Part shown: piece after piece, positions 49,311 to 58,161 of the stretch
Position numbering within the stretch: the first letter of the stretch is position 1
Layout: the number at the start of each line of letters is the position of its first letter
NCBI RefSeq assembly: GCF_900105925.1
Contig: NZ_LT629791.1
Coordinates: 682,001 to 746,000 of the forward strand
Source of the DNA: Jiangella alkaliphila
GTDB lineage: Bacteria; Actinomycetota; Actinomycetes; Jiangellales; Jiangellaceae
Direction: 5' to 3'
Length of the DNA: 64,000 bases
The notes under the pieces: generated by a model
What the model was told of the DNA's origin: nothing
Database searches by the model: none
The model's input: only the letters and a program-made list of their open reading frames with translations
Made by a program: the position numbers and the translations under genes

Positions 49311-50315
49311 ATGACGACGACAATGGGCAAGGCGCTCAACGCCGCGTTGCGCGACGCGATGCGCGAGGACGACACCGTCCTGATGTTCGGCGAGGACGTC
49401 GGCCCGCTCGGCGGCGTCTTCCGCGTCACCGACGGCCTGACCGCCGAGTTCGGCGAGGACCGCTGCTTCGACACCCCGCTGGCCGAGGCCGGCATCGTCG
49501 GCCTGGCCGTCGGCATGGCGATGAACGGGTTCCGGCCCGTCGTCGAGATGCAGTTCGACGCGTTCGCCTACCCGGCGTTCGAGCAGATCGCCTCGCACGT
49601 CGCCAAGATGCGCAACCGCACCCGCGGCGCCGTCGGCCTGCCGATGGTGATCCGGGTGCCGTACGCGGGCGGCATCGGCGGCGTGGAGCACCACTCGGAC
49701 TCGTCCGAGGCGTACTACGCGCACACGCCGGGCCTCAAGGTCGTCACGCCGGCCACCGTCGCCGACGCCTACTCGTTGCTGCGCGACGCGATCGCCGACC
49801 CCGACCCGGTTGTGTTCATGGAGGCCAAGAAGCTCTACTGGGCCAAGGACGAGGTCACGCTGCCGGTGCGGACGGCGCCCTTCGGGACCGCGGAGGTCCG
49901 GCGGGCGGGCAGCGACGCGACGCTGGTGGCGTACGGGCCGGCGGTGCCGGTCGCGCTGGAGGCGGCCGAGGCGGCGGAGTCCGAGGGTCGCTCGCTCGAG
50001 GTGGTCGACCTGCGCACGCTGGTCCCGTTCGACGACGAGACGGTGGCGGCGTCGGTGCGCAAGACGGGCCGCTGTGTCGTGGTCGCCGAGGCGGCCGGGT
50101 TCGCCAGCGTATGCGCGGAGATCGCGGCGCGGGTCCAGGAGCGGTGCTTCCACTCGCTGTGGGCGCCGGTGCTCCGGGTCACGGGCTGGGACGTGCCGTA
50201 TCCGCCGCCGGTGCTGGAGAAGTACCACCTCCCCGGCGTCGACCGCGTCCTCGACACCGTCGACCGGCTGCAGTGGGACGACGCGCCGGACCCGCGCTTC
50301 CTGGCGGCGAGATGA
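49311..50315 (+). CDS. bkdB: Branched-chain 2-oxoacid dehydrogenase E1 beta
   Basis: 334-residue partner of E1 alpha. Conserved segments are MFGEDVGPLGGVFRVTDGL, RCFDTPLAEAGIVGLAVGMA, PYAGGIGGVEHHSDSSEAYY and LRTLVPFDDETV. The PVVEMQFDAF segment fits branched-chain rather than pyruvate type. The stop overlaps the E2 start by four bases. Confidence 0.9.
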   Translation: MTTTMGKALNAALRDAMREDDTVLMFGEDVGPLGGVFRVTDGLTAEFGEDRCFDTPLAEAGIVGLAVGMAMNGFRPVVEMQFDAFAYPAFEQIASHVAKMRNRTRGAVGLPMVIRVPYAGGIGGVEHHSDSSEAYYAHTPGLKVVTPATVADAYSLLRDAIADPDPVVFMEAKKLYWAKDEVTLPVRTAPFGTAEVRRAGSDATLVAYGPAVPVALEAAEAAESEGRSLEVVDLRTLVPFDDETVAASVRKTGRCVVVAEAAGFASVCAEIAARVQERCFHSLWAPVLRVTGWDVPYPPPVLEKYHLPGVDRVLDTVDRLQWDDAPDPRFLAAR

Positions 50316-51625
50316 CGGACGAGACACGCTTCTCCGTCGAGTCCGATAGACAACCGGACCGCACCTTCTATCTACCTGACCTCGGCGAGGGGCTGACGGA
50401 GGCCGAGATCGTCGCCTGGCGGGTCGCCGAGGGCGACGAGGTCGGCGTCGACGACGTGGTCGTGGACGTCGAGACGGCGAAGGCGACGGTCGAGGTGCCG
50501 TGCCCGCACGCCGGCCGGGTGACCAGGCTGCACGGCGCGGCGGGGACGACGATCGAGGTCGGCGCGCCGCTGATCACGGTCGCGACGCCGGAGCGGGCGG
50601 GCGGTGCTCCGGCTGTGGCGCCGCCGGCCGCGGCGCCGGCTGTCGCGGACGGAGCGGCGGGGTCGGGCGCGGTGCTGGTGGGCTACGGCACCGGGAACGC
50701 GACGATGCGGCGCCGGTCCCGGTCCCGGACGGCGCCGGGTGCGGCGCCGCGGGTGCTGTCGCCGGTGGTCCGGCGACTGGCCCGCGACCGCGGCGTCGAC
50801 GTACGCGTGCTCAGCGGGTCGGGTCCCGGCGGCGTGATCGTCCGACGCGACGTCGAGGCGGCGTCGGCGAACGGCGCGATTCCGGCGAACGTCGACCCGG
50901 CTGTCTTCCCAGCCCAGCCACAGCGGGCCTCGCAGCCGATTCCGTCGAATCAGAGCAGAGAACCCCTGCGCGGAGTGCGCCGCGCCATCGCGGAGAAGCT
51001 GGCCCGCAGCCGGCGCGAGATCCCCGACGCCACCACCTGGGTCGACGTCGACGCGACCGGCCTCATGGAGGCGCGCCAGGCCCTCGGGGTCGGCGTGCTG
51101 GCGCTGCTCGGGCGCATCACGGTCGCCGCCCTCACCCGGTTCCCGGAACTCAACGCCTCCGTCGACCACGACCGCGACGACCTCGTGCTGGTCCGCCACG
51201 GCTCCGTGGGCCTCGGCTTCGCCGCGCAGACCGACCGCGGGCTCGTCGTCCCCGTCGTCCACGACGCCCAGGACCTCAGCACCGCCCAGCTGGCCGCCGA
51301 GCTGGCCCGGCTCACCGAGGCCGCCCGCGCCGGCGCGCTGACCCCGGCCGACCTGACCGGCGGCACGTTCACGTTGAACAACTACGGCGTCTTCGGCGTC
51401 GACGGCTCCACCCCGATCATCAACCACCCCGAGGCCGCGCTCCTCGGCGTCGGCCGCATCGTCGACAAGCCGTGGGTCGTCGACGGCCGGCTGGCCGTTC
51501 GCAAGGTCACCCAGCTCTCGCTGACCTTCGACCACCGCGTCTGCGACGGCGGCGTCGCCGGCGGCTTCCTCCGCTACGTCGCCGACCGCGTCGAGTCGCC
51601 GCTCGGCCTACTGCTCGACCTCTGA
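50312..51625 (+). CDS. bkdC: Branched-chain 2-oxoacid dehydrogenase E2 (dihydrolipoamide acyltransferase)
   Basis: 437-residue core subunit. A single lipoyl domain (about 18-95) carries Lys57 in VDVETAKATVEV, a flexible Ala/Pro linker follows, then a peripheral-subunit-binding domain (RVLSPVVRRLARDRGVDVR) and the acyltransferase core with the catalytic DHRVCDGG. It ends 18 bases inside the convergent GbsR-type gene. No E3 gene is present, so it must use dihydrolipoamide dehydrogenase from elsewhere. Confidence 0.92.
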   Translation: MTDETRFSVESDRQPDRTFYLPDLGEGLTEAEIVAWRVAEGDEVGVDDVVVDVETAKATVEVPCPHAGRVTRLHGAAGTTIEVGAPLITVATPERAGGAPAVAPPAAAPAVADGAAGSGAVLVGYGTGNATMRRRSRSRTAPGAAPRVLSPVVRRLARDRGVDVRVLSGSGPGGVIVRRDVEAASANGAIPANVDPAVFPAQPQRASQPIPSNQSREPLRGVRRAIAEKLARSRREIPDATTWVDVDATGLMEARQALGVGVLALLGRITVAALTRFPELNASVDHDRDDLVLVRHGSVGLGFAAQTDRGLVVPVVHDAQDLSTAQLAAELARLTEAARAGALTPADLTGGTFTLNNYGVFGVDGSTPIINHPEAALLGVGRIVDKPWVVDGRLAVRKVTQLSLTFDHRVCDGGVAGGFLRYVADRVESPLGLLLDL

Positions 51626-52120
51626 GGGATCTACCGGGGCGTGCTCGGCGCGGTGCTTGCGCCAGCGCTCGATCATCTGCGGCAGCTCCGCCCGCATGAA
51701 CTGCATGTAGTCGATGGTCTCGGCGATGCGCCGGGCGCCGCGGCCGTCGCCGAGGGCGCCGAGGCCGTCGGAGAGGACGGCGGTGTAGCGGCGCAGCAGC
51801 GGCTCGCGCTGCATGATGATGTGCGCCCAGACGTCGTCGTCGTAGATGCGGTAGTGGTCGGCGCGAGAGCCGGGCTCACGTTCGCGGGCCAGCAGGCCGG
51901 CCTGCACCAGGGTGCGCACCGCGCCGGAGATGGCGGCCGGGCTCACCCGCAGGCCGTCGGCCAGCTCCGCGGCGGTGTAGCGCTCGGCGTCCTCGGCCAG
52001 CACGTAGGCGAACACCCGCGCGGGCATGCGGGGCAGTCCGGACTCGGTGAGCACCAGCGCGAACTGCTCCACGAACCGCAGCAACGCGTCCTGGTCGTCG
52101 TCGGCCGCCGGACCGGTCAT
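51608..52120 (-). CDS. GbsR/MarR-type transcriptional regulator, copy 1
   Basis: 170-residue winged-helix regulator. The DNA-binding part reads MPARVFAYVLAEDAERYTAA then ELADGLRVSPAAISGAVRTL. The C-terminal helical part has DHYRIYDDDVWAHII. It is clearly a paralog of the protein at 53112-53624. Its promoter has the TTCAC-N6-GTGAA operator at 52165. It is divergent from the DMT transporter gene. Confidence 0.85.
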   Translation of the reverse strand: MTGPAADDDQDALLRFVEQFALVLTESGLPRMPARVFAYVLAEDAERYTAAELADGLRVSPAAISGAVRTLVQAGLLAREREPGSRADHYRIYDDDVWAHIIMQREPLLRRYTAVLSDGLGALGDGRGARRIAETIDYMQFMRAELPQMIERWRKHRAEHAPVDPSEVEQ

Positions 52121-52164
52121 CGAGCGTCCTCCTTCACTGTGAGCACCATCATACGTTTAGCCAT

Positions 52165-52180
52165 TTCACAACTTCGTGAA
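52165..52180. promoter_or_regulatory. Operator of GbsR-type regulator, site 1
   Basis: TTCACAACTTCGTGAA: TTCAC and GTGAA arms around six bases, between the regulator and the divergent transporter gene. Confidence 0.65.
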
Positions 52181-52321
52181 TGAACGCTAGGTTGTGGTAC
52201 AGGCGGTGGTGCCATGGCCGCACGCTCCGGCGCACCACTGATTCTCGGTATAGCCGTATTCTCGGTGGAGCCGCGGGCGTTGCGGTCGGACCCACCCTTC
52301 GGTGCCTGATTGGGGGATGGC

Positions 52322-53155
52322 GTGAGCAGCACGGGCCTCGCGGTGATGTTCGCCGTCGGCGCCGCGAGCCTGCACGCGCTGGCCGCCTTGGGCATGGTCG
52401 CCCAGCGCCGCTGGTGGTACCCCACCGCCCTGACCGTCGCCGCGTCCTGCCTGCACGTGTGCGCCCTGCACTTCGGCCCGCTAACCCTCGTGCAGCCGCT
52501 GGGCGTGCTCAGCCTCGCGTTTGCGCTCGTGCTCTCGTGGGCGCTGACGCGGCGCCGGGTCACCCCGCGCGAGTGGCGCGGCATGGCGCTGAGCATGGCC
52601 GGCCTCGCCGCGCTGTTGCTGCTGGCCGCGCCGACCCGGCCGCGCAGCGAACTGAGCTCCACGCAGATCCTGCTCCTCACGGTCGCGGTCGTCGCGCTCA
52701 TCGCGGTCGCCGTCGCCGCCGCCTCGCGGCTCCTGTCGCGGCCGATCCGCCGGAGCCTGCTGTTCGCGCTCGCCTCGGGCACGACGTTCGGCGTGTCGTC
52801 CGCGCTGACGCAGACCGTGACCATCCGCGTGGCCGACGACGGCGCGGCGGCGGCGCTCCAGCCGGCCAGCGCCGTCGTGCTGGTGCTGGCGGCCACCGGC
52901 CTGCTGCTGGCCCGGCGGGCGTACCGCGGCGGGCTCGGCGCCCCGCTGGCCACCGCGACCATCGTCAACCCCGTGACCGCCTCGGCCATCGGCATCGGGC
53001 TGCTGGGCGAGCGGTTCACCGGCGGCCCGGCCGAGGTGACGCTGTCCGTGGCCGCCGCATTGACCGCCGCGGCCGGCGTGGTGCTGCTGGCCCGCGGCAG
53101 CCGGGCGCCGGTCACTCGCCCGACGCGGCCCGAGCAGGTTCCGGTGACGCCGTGA
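52322..53155 (+). CDS. EamA/DMT-family membrane transporter
   Basis: 277-residue transporter with about nine or ten helices. Two repeats are recognisable, the second including FGVSSALTQTVTIRV and IVNPVTASAIGIGLLGERF, the latter typical of EamA. Substrate unknown. GTG at 52322 follows a GGGGGATGG stretch; a codon four residues upstream is also possible. It is enclosed between two paralogous regulators with similar operators and is likely controlled by one or both. Confidence 0.8.
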   Translation: MSSTGLAVMFAVGAASLHALAALGMVAQRRWWYPTALTVAASCLHVCALHFGPLTLVQPLGVLSLAFALVLSWALTRRRVTPREWRGMALSMAGLAALLLLAAPTRPRSELSSTQILLLTVAVVALIAVAVAAASRLLSRPIRRSLLFALASGTTFGVSSALTQTVTIRVADDGAAAALQPASAVVLVLAATGLLLARRAYRGGLGAPLATATIVNPVTASAIGIGLLGERFTGGPAEVTLSVAAALTAAAGVVLLARGSRAPVTRPTRPEQVPVTP

Positions 53156-53624
53156 CCGCCGCCCGGTGCTCGCGCCAGCGCACCGCCAGCGTCTCGATCT
53201 GAGACTGCAGGAACCGGTAGAACTCGCGGGTCTGGTGGACCCGGGAGTAGCCGGCCCCCGGCGCCAAGGACTGCAGGCCGTTGGTGAGCAGCACGTCGAT
53301 GTGGCGGAACATCGGCTCCTGCCGCCCGACGACGGTCGCCCAGACGTCGTCCTCGTAGATGCGGTAATGGTCGACGCGGTCGCCGGGGACGCGGTCGCGC
53401 ACCAGCATGCCCATGTCGACGAGCAGCCGCACGGCACCGGAGATCGCGGCCGGGCTGACCCGCAGGCCGTCGGCCAGTTCAGCCGCGGTGTGCGTGTCGG
53501 CGTCGGAGGCCAGCACGTACGCGAACACCCGGGCCGGCATCCGTTGCATGCCGGCGTCGTTCAGGGCCAGCGCGAACTGCTCGACGAACCGGCTGCGCGC
53601 CCGCTCAGTGTCTTGGCCGGACAC
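53112..53624 (-). CDS. GbsR/MarR-type transcriptional regulator, copy 2
   Basis: 170-residue paralog of the protein at 51608, with the same core MPARVFAYVLASDADTHTAA and ELADGLRVSPAAISGAVRLL, and DHYRIYEDDVWATVV. The 3' end overlaps the transporter gene by 44 bases. Its own operator at 53672 lies between it and the ABC exporter, so it probably represses itself and the exporter. Confidence 0.85.
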   Translation of the reverse strand: MSGQDTERARSRFVEQFALALNDAGMQRMPARVFAYVLASDADTHTAAELADGLRVSPAAISGAVRLLVDMGMLVRDRVPGDRVDHYRIYEDDVWATVVGRQEPMFRHIDVLLTNGLQSLAPGAGYSRVHQTREFYRFLQSQIETLAVRWREHRAAVTASPEPARAASGE

Positions 53625-53671
53625 ACTCCCACCCCCTCGTTGTGTTCTCGACCATAACGGACTTAAAGCAA

Positions 53672-53687
53672 TTCACAAAACTGTGAA
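53672..53687. promoter_or_regulatory. Operator of GbsR-type regulator, site 2
   Basis: TTCACA-AAAC-TGTGAA, a perfect 6-bp inverted repeat with the same 16-base span and TTCACAA start as the site at 52165. Confidence 0.7.
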
Positions 53688-53707
53688 GAGTGTGTAGTGT
53701 CGCCATC

Positions 53708-54634
53708 ATGACAACTGCGATCGACGTCGCCGGCGTCGTGAAGACCTTCGGGACGGTCCGTGCGCTCGACGGGCTCGACCTGCGGGTCTCCACCGGCGAG
53801 GTCCATGGTTTCCTCGGTCCCAACGGGGCCGGCAAGTCGACGACGATCCGCGTGCTGCTGGGGCTGCTGCGGGCCGACTCCGGCACCGCGCGGCTGCTCG
53901 GCGGCGACCCCTGGAACGACGCGGTCTCGCTGCACCGGCGGCTGGCCTACGTCCCGGGCGACGTCAACCTCTGGCCCAACCTCAGCGGCGGCGAGGCCAT
54001 CGATCTGCTCGGCCGACTGCGCGGCGGGCTGAACGAGAAGCGCCGTCAGGATCTCCTCGAGCGGTTCGACCTCGACCCCAGGAAGAAGGGCCGCACCTAC
54101 TCCAAGGGCAACCGGCAGAAGGTCGCGCTGGTGGCCGCGCTCGCCTCCGACGTCGAGCTGCTCATCCTCGACGAGCCGACCTCGGGGCTGGACCCGTTGA
54201 TGGAGGCCGTGTTCAACGAGTGCATCGACGAGTGGAAGGACGATGGCAAGACGGTGCTGCTGTCCAGCCACATCCTGACCGAGGTCGAGAAGCTGTGCGA
54301 CCGCGTCAGCATCATCCGGACGGGCCGCATCGTCGAGAGCGGCACGCTGGCCGAAATGCGGCACCTCACCCGCACGTCCATCATGGCCGAGACCGAGCGT
54401 CCGGCCACCGGCCTGGACCAGCTGGCCGGAATCCACGACCTGGTGGTCGAGGACCGGCGGGTCAGCTTCAGCGTCGACACCGCTGTGCTCGACGGCGCCG
54501 TCAAACACCTCGCTCCGTTCGGCATCCTGTCACTCACCAGTCAGCCGCCCACGCTAGAGGAGCTGTTCCTGCGCCACTACGGCGACGAGGTCGCCGCCGA
54601 AGCGGCCGTGGCTAAGGCGGGTGCCTCGTCGTGA
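53708..54634 (+). CDS. ABC exporter ATPase, antibiotic-exporter type
   Basis: 308-residue ATPase. Walker A is [10 protein letters not shown], the signature is atypical (YSKGNRQK instead of LSGGQ), Walker B is [13 protein letters not shown] and the switch His is in SSHILTEVE. The C-terminal 80 residues (TRTSIMAE...LRHYGDEV) form the extension seen in drug and polyketide exporters. The ATG at 53708 is preferred. GTG of the permease overlaps its stop by four bases. Confidence 0.9.
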   Translation: MTTAIDVAGVVKTFGTVRALDGLDLRVSTGEVHGFLGPNGAGKSTTIRVLLGLLRADSGTARLLGGDPWNDAVSLHRRLAYVPGDVNLWPNLSGGEAIDLLGRLRGGLNEKRRQDLLERFDLDPRKKGRTYSKGNRQKVALVAALASDVELLILDEPTSGLDPLMEAVFNECIDEWKDDGKTVLLSSHILTEVEKLCDRVSIIRTGRIVESGTLAEMRHLTRTSIMAETERPATGLDQLAGIHDLVVEDRRVSFSVDTAVLDGAVKHLAPFGILSLTSQPPTLEELFLRHYGDEVAAEAAVAKAGASS

Positions 54635-56283
54635 GCGTCACGATCGCCGAGGCCCGGCCCCGCCAGCACACCGCACAACGGGGCAAGGGCGGGACCACCC
54701 TCACCGGAACCGGCATCATGATCCGGTTCATCCTGCGCCGCGACCGCGTCCGGCTGCCGATCTGGATCGGCGCCATCGTCCTGCTGGTCGTGGGCAGCCT
54801 GCCGACATTTCCAGAGACCTACCCGACGGCGGCCGACCGCCAGGCGCGCGCCGACCTGCTCGACAACCCCGCCACCATCGCGCTGACCGGCCCCGCGTAC
54901 GGCACCGACAACTACACCTTCGGCGCCATGACGGCCAACGAGCTGCTGCTCTGGGTCGCCATCACCATGGCTCTGATGAGCATTCTGCTGATGGTTCGGC
55001 ACACCCGCGCCGAGGAGGAGACCGGCCGCACTGAGCTGCTCCGGGCCGGCGTGCTCGGCCGGCACGCCGGCACCACCGCCGCGTTCACCGTCGTAGCCGG
55101 CGCGAACGTGCTGATCGCCCTGCTGCTCGGGCTGCTGATGCCGGCGGCGCTGGACGACCTGTCCACCTCCAGCTCGCTGCTGTTCGGGGCCGCGGTCGCA
55201 TCCGTCGGTCTGGTCTTCGCCGGCGTCGGCGCACTGACGGCGCAGGTCACCGAGCATGCCCGGGCCGCGACCGGCCTCGGCGCCGCCGTGCTGGGCGTCG
55301 CATTCGGGCTGCGGGCCATCGGCGACGTCGGCACGGAGGCGCTGTCGTGGCTCTCGCCCATCGGCTGGGCCCAGCGCACCAAGGTGTACGTCGACGACCG
55401 CTGGTGGCCGCTGCTGCTCTCGGTGGGCCTCACTGCGCTGCTGGTCGCCGCGGCCTACGCGACCACCAGCCGCCGCGACGTGGGCGCCGGCCTGGTGCAG
55501 CCGCGGCTCGGCAGCCCGCGGGCCGATCGGCAGCTGTCGTCGGCGCTGGGCCTGGCGGTCCGGCTGCAGCGCGGCGGCCTCATCGGCTGGGGCGTGGGCC
55601 TGCTGGTGTTCGGTCTCGCCTACGGCAGCCTCGCCCCGTCGATCGAGGAGTTCGCCTCCGACAACTCGACCCTGCAGGACTTCCTGGGCGACGCCGACAG
55701 TCTGATCGACGGCTTCATGGCCATAGTCGTGCTCATGATGGCGCTCTTGGCAGCGGCATACGGGCTGACCGCCGTCCTCCGGCTGCGCAGCGAGGAGACC
55801 TCCGGCCGGGCCGAACCGGTGCTCGCCACCGCGGTCTCGCGGACCCGGTTCGCCGCCAGTCACCTCGCCGTGGCACTGGCCGGCAGCCTGCTGGTCATGC
55901 TGGTCGGCGGGCTGGGCCTGGGCATCACAGCGTCCATCGCGCTGGACGACGGGAGCGTCTTCGGGCGGCTCCTCGGTGCGGCGGTGGCGCACACCGTGGG
56001 CATGTGGCTGGTCATCGCCGTCGCCGTCGCGCTGAGCGGCCTGGCACCGCAACTGGTGCAGCTGTCGTGGGTCGTCCTGACCTACGGCGTCGTGGTCGGC
56101 GTACTGGGCGGATTCTTCCAGTTCCCCGACTGGGTGACGAACGTCTCGCCCTTCCAGGCCGCTTCTACTCTTCCAGGAGGAGACCTCGACACGGTAGCGG
56201 TTGTCATAATGGGTGTGCTAGCGGTCGCTCTGGTCTGGATCGGTCTGCTCGGCTTCCGCCGGCGTGACCTGACGACGACCTGA
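54631..56283 (+). CDS. ABC exporter permease, ABC-2 type, 12 helices
   Basis: 550-residue double-length permease with two sets of six helices. Useful landmarks are [19 protein letters not shown] near the start, [20 protein letters not shown] after the first helices and [20 protein letters not shown] in the second half; the repeated E-E-x-G-R motif marks this as an anthracycline/polyketide-type exporter permease. Together with the ATPase it forms a two-gene exporter under the GbsR-type operator. Confidence 0.89.
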   Translation: MSVTIAEARPRQHTAQRGKGGTTLTGTGIMIRFILRRDRVRLPIWIGAIVLLVVGSLPTFPETYPTAADRQARADLLDNPATIALTGPAYGTDNYTFGAMTANELLLWVAITMALMSILLMVRHTRAEEETGRTELLRAGVLGRHAGTTAAFTVVAGANVLIALLLGLLMPAALDDLSTSSSLLFGAAVASVGLVFAGVGALTAQVTEHARAATGLGAAVLGVAFGLRAIGDVGTEALSWLSPIGWAQRTKVYVDDRWWPLLLSVGLTALLVAAAYATTSRRDVGAGLVQPRLGSPRADRQLSSALGLAVRLQRGGLIGWGVGLLVFGLAYGSLAPSIEEFASDNSTLQDFLGDADSLIDGFMAIVVLMMALLAAAYGLTAVLRLRSEETSGRAEPVLATAVSRTRFAASHLAVALAGSLLVMLVGGLGLGITASIALDDGSVFGRLLGAAVAHTVGMWLVIAVAVALSGLAPQLVQLSWVVLTYGVVVGVLGGFFQFPDWVTNVSPFQAASTLPGGDLDTVAVVIMGVLAVALVWIGLLGFRRRDLTTT

Positions 56284-56304
56284 ACCGGTACTGGGGGAAC
56301 CAGG

Positions 56305-57138
56305 GTGGCACATCCATCAGTCGTGGACGAGCCGGCGCGGGACGCCCCTGCGCCGGCCGCCGCGCGCGCCCCGTCGGTCTTCCGGCGGCTGGTGCGACAT
56401 CTCCGCACGCCGCGGCGTCCCGTCCTCATCGTCGAGCTCGGCATCCTGGCCGCCGTTTACGCCGTTTACTCGCTGATCCGCAACAGCGTCCCCGACGACC
56501 AGGCGCGCGCCATGGCCAACAGCGTGCGCATCTGGACCACCGAGCAGGACGTGCAGATCGACTTCGAACTCTGGCTGAACCACACCGTACACGCCGTCGA
56601 GTGGCTGACCGTCACCGTCAACTACTTCTACGTGTTCCTGCACTTCGTGGTCACCGGTGCGGTGCTGATCTGGCTGTTCGTCCGCCATCCCGGCCGCTAT
56701 CGCGCGGCCCGCACCGTGCTGGCGTTCACCACCGGCCTGGCGCTGTTCGGGTACTACCTGTACCCGCTGGCGCCGCCGCGGCTGCTGCCGTCGGGCCTGT
56801 TCTACGACACCGTCGCCATCCACGACACCGTCGGCGCGTTGACGTCCGGCGACTTGCAGGACCTGTCGAACCAGTACGCCGCCATGCCGTCCATGCACGC
56901 CGGCTGGTCGATGTGGTGCGGCATCGCGCTGATCATGTTCGCCAAGCACAACTGGGTGCGTGTCCTGGGCGTGCTGTACCCGCTGGCGACCGTGCTGGTC
57001 ATCACGGCCACCGGCAACCACTACGTGCTCGACGCCGTCGGCGGCTGGCTCACGCTGGCGGCCGGGTTCGGGCTGCAGCGGCTGCTGCACGGGCGCTCGT
57101 TGCGTGACTTCAAGCAGCACGTGCCGGCGGTTCCATAG
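56305..57138 (+). CDS. PAP2-like membrane phosphatase / inositol-phosphotransferase family protein
   Basis: 277-residue protein with six or so helices. The active-site motifs PPRLLPSG, AAMPSMHAGWSMW and GNHYVLDAVGGW correspond to the three parts of the PAP2/AUR1 superfamily (catalytic His in PSMH and in GNHYVLD). It resembles PAP2_3 proteins related to inositol phosphorylceramide synthase; a lipid-phosphate substrate is inferred. GTG start at 56305, 21 bases after the exporter permease. Confidence 0.8.
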   Translation: MAHPSVVDEPARDAPAPAAARAPSVFRRLVRHLRTPRRPVLIVELGILAAVYAVYSLIRNSVPDDQARAMANSVRIWTTEQDVQIDFELWLNHTVHAVEWLTVTVNYFYVFLHFVVTGAVLIWLFVRHPGRYRAARTVLAFTTGLALFGYYLYPLAPPRLLPSGLFYDTVAIHDTVGALTSGDLQDLSNQYAAMPSMHAGWSMWCGIALIMFAKHNWVRVLGVLYPLATVLVITATGNHYVLDAVGGWLTLAAGFGLQRLLHGRSLRDFKQHVPAVP

Positions 57139-57143
57139 GCTCA

Positions 57144-57149
57144 TATCCT
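57144..57149 (+). promoter_or_regulatory. -10 element before the ArsA-like pair
   Basis: TATCCT in CATATCCTGTG, 34 bases before the ATG at 57184; the only good -10 in the 45-base gap. Confidence 0.35.
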
Positions 57150-57183
57150 GTGCAAGACATGACGTTCGAGCGAGGGCACAGGT

Positions 57184-58161
57184 ATGGGCGACTGGGAGGG
57201 CGTGCGGCTGCACGTCGTCACCGGTAAGGGTGGCACCGGCAAGACGACCGTGGCGGGTGCGCTCGCCATGGCGCTGGCCGCCGGCGGCCGCAAGGTGCTG
57301 ATCGCCGAGGTCGAGGAGCGGCAGGGTCTGGCGCAGCTGTTCGACGTGCCGCCGCTGGCCTACGAGGAGCAGCGGGTGGCTTCCGCGCCCGGCGGCGGTG
57401 AGGTGTACGCGCTGGCCATCGACGCGCGCGAGGCCATGCACGAGTACCTCGCGATGTTCTATCGGCTCGGCCGGGCCGGTCGCGCGCTCGACAAGCTCGG
57501 CTTCGTCGACTTCGCCACCACCATCGCGCCCGGCCTGCGCGACGTCCTGCTCACCGGCAAGGCGTACGAGGCCACCCGGCGGCGCACCGGCGACCACTTC
57601 GCCTACGACGCCGTCGTGCTCGACGCGCCACCGACCGGCCGTGTGGTCCGCTTCCTCGACGTCACCACGTCGGTGTCGTCGCTGGCCCGGGTCGGCCCGA
57701 TCAACCGGCAGGCCAACTCCATCACCGACCTCATCCACAGCCCGCGCACGGCCGTGCATGTCGTGACGCTGCTCGAGGACATGCCGGTCCAGGAGACCGC
57801 CGACGCCGTCGCCGCGCTGCAGGCCGCCCACATCCCGGTGGGCGCCGTCATCGTCAACCAGGTCCGGCCGCCGCACCTCGCGGCCCGGTCGCTGCCCGCC
57901 GCCCGGCGCGGCCGGCTCGACCACGACGACGTGCTGGCCGGGCTGCGCGCGGCCGGGCTGCCCGCGTCCGACCGCGTGGTCGGCCTGCTCACCCGCGAGG
58001 CCGCCGACCACGCCGAGCGGACCGCGCTGGAGAAGACCCAGCGGACGCAGGTCGACGAGCTCGGCCGGCCGATGTACGAGCTGCCGCGCATCGCCGACGG
58101 CATCGACCCGACCGCCCTCTACGAGCTGGCCGACGCACTGGCCGAGCAGGGTGCTGTGTGA
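57184..58161 (+). CDS. ArsA/GET3-like ATPase, first of a pair (Rv3679-like)
   Basis: 325-residue SIMIBI-class ATPase. The deviant Walker A is GKGGTGKTT with both lysines, followed by GGRKVLIAEVEERQ; Switch II-like VVLDAPPTGR is present. It lacks ArsA metal-binding cysteines. Mycobacterial Rv3679/Rv3680 form a heterodimer of this type, with a role in metabolic or stress adaptation; the exact client is unknown. It overlaps the second ATPase gene by four bases. Confidence 0.88.
   Translation: MGDWEGVRLHVVTGKGGTGKTTVAGALAMALAAGGRKVLIAEVEERQGLAQLFDVPPLAYEEQRVASAPGGGEVYALAIDAREAMHEYLAMFYRLGRAGRALDKLGFVDFATTIAPGLRDVLLTGKAYEATRRRTGDHFAYDAVVLDAPPTGRVVRFLDVTTSVSSLARVGPINRQANSITDLIHSPRTAVHVVTLLEDMPVQETADAVAALQAAHIPVGAVIVNQVRPPHLAARSLPAARRGRLDHDDVLAGLRAAGLPASDRVVGLLTREAADHAERTALEKTQRTQVDELGRPMYELPRIADGIDPTALYELADALAEQGAV

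Noticed and set aside
54577-56052. 491-codon minus-strand frame opposite the ABC permease
   Set aside because: Gln/Asp/Gly-rich shadow of a membrane protein gene; no start signal.
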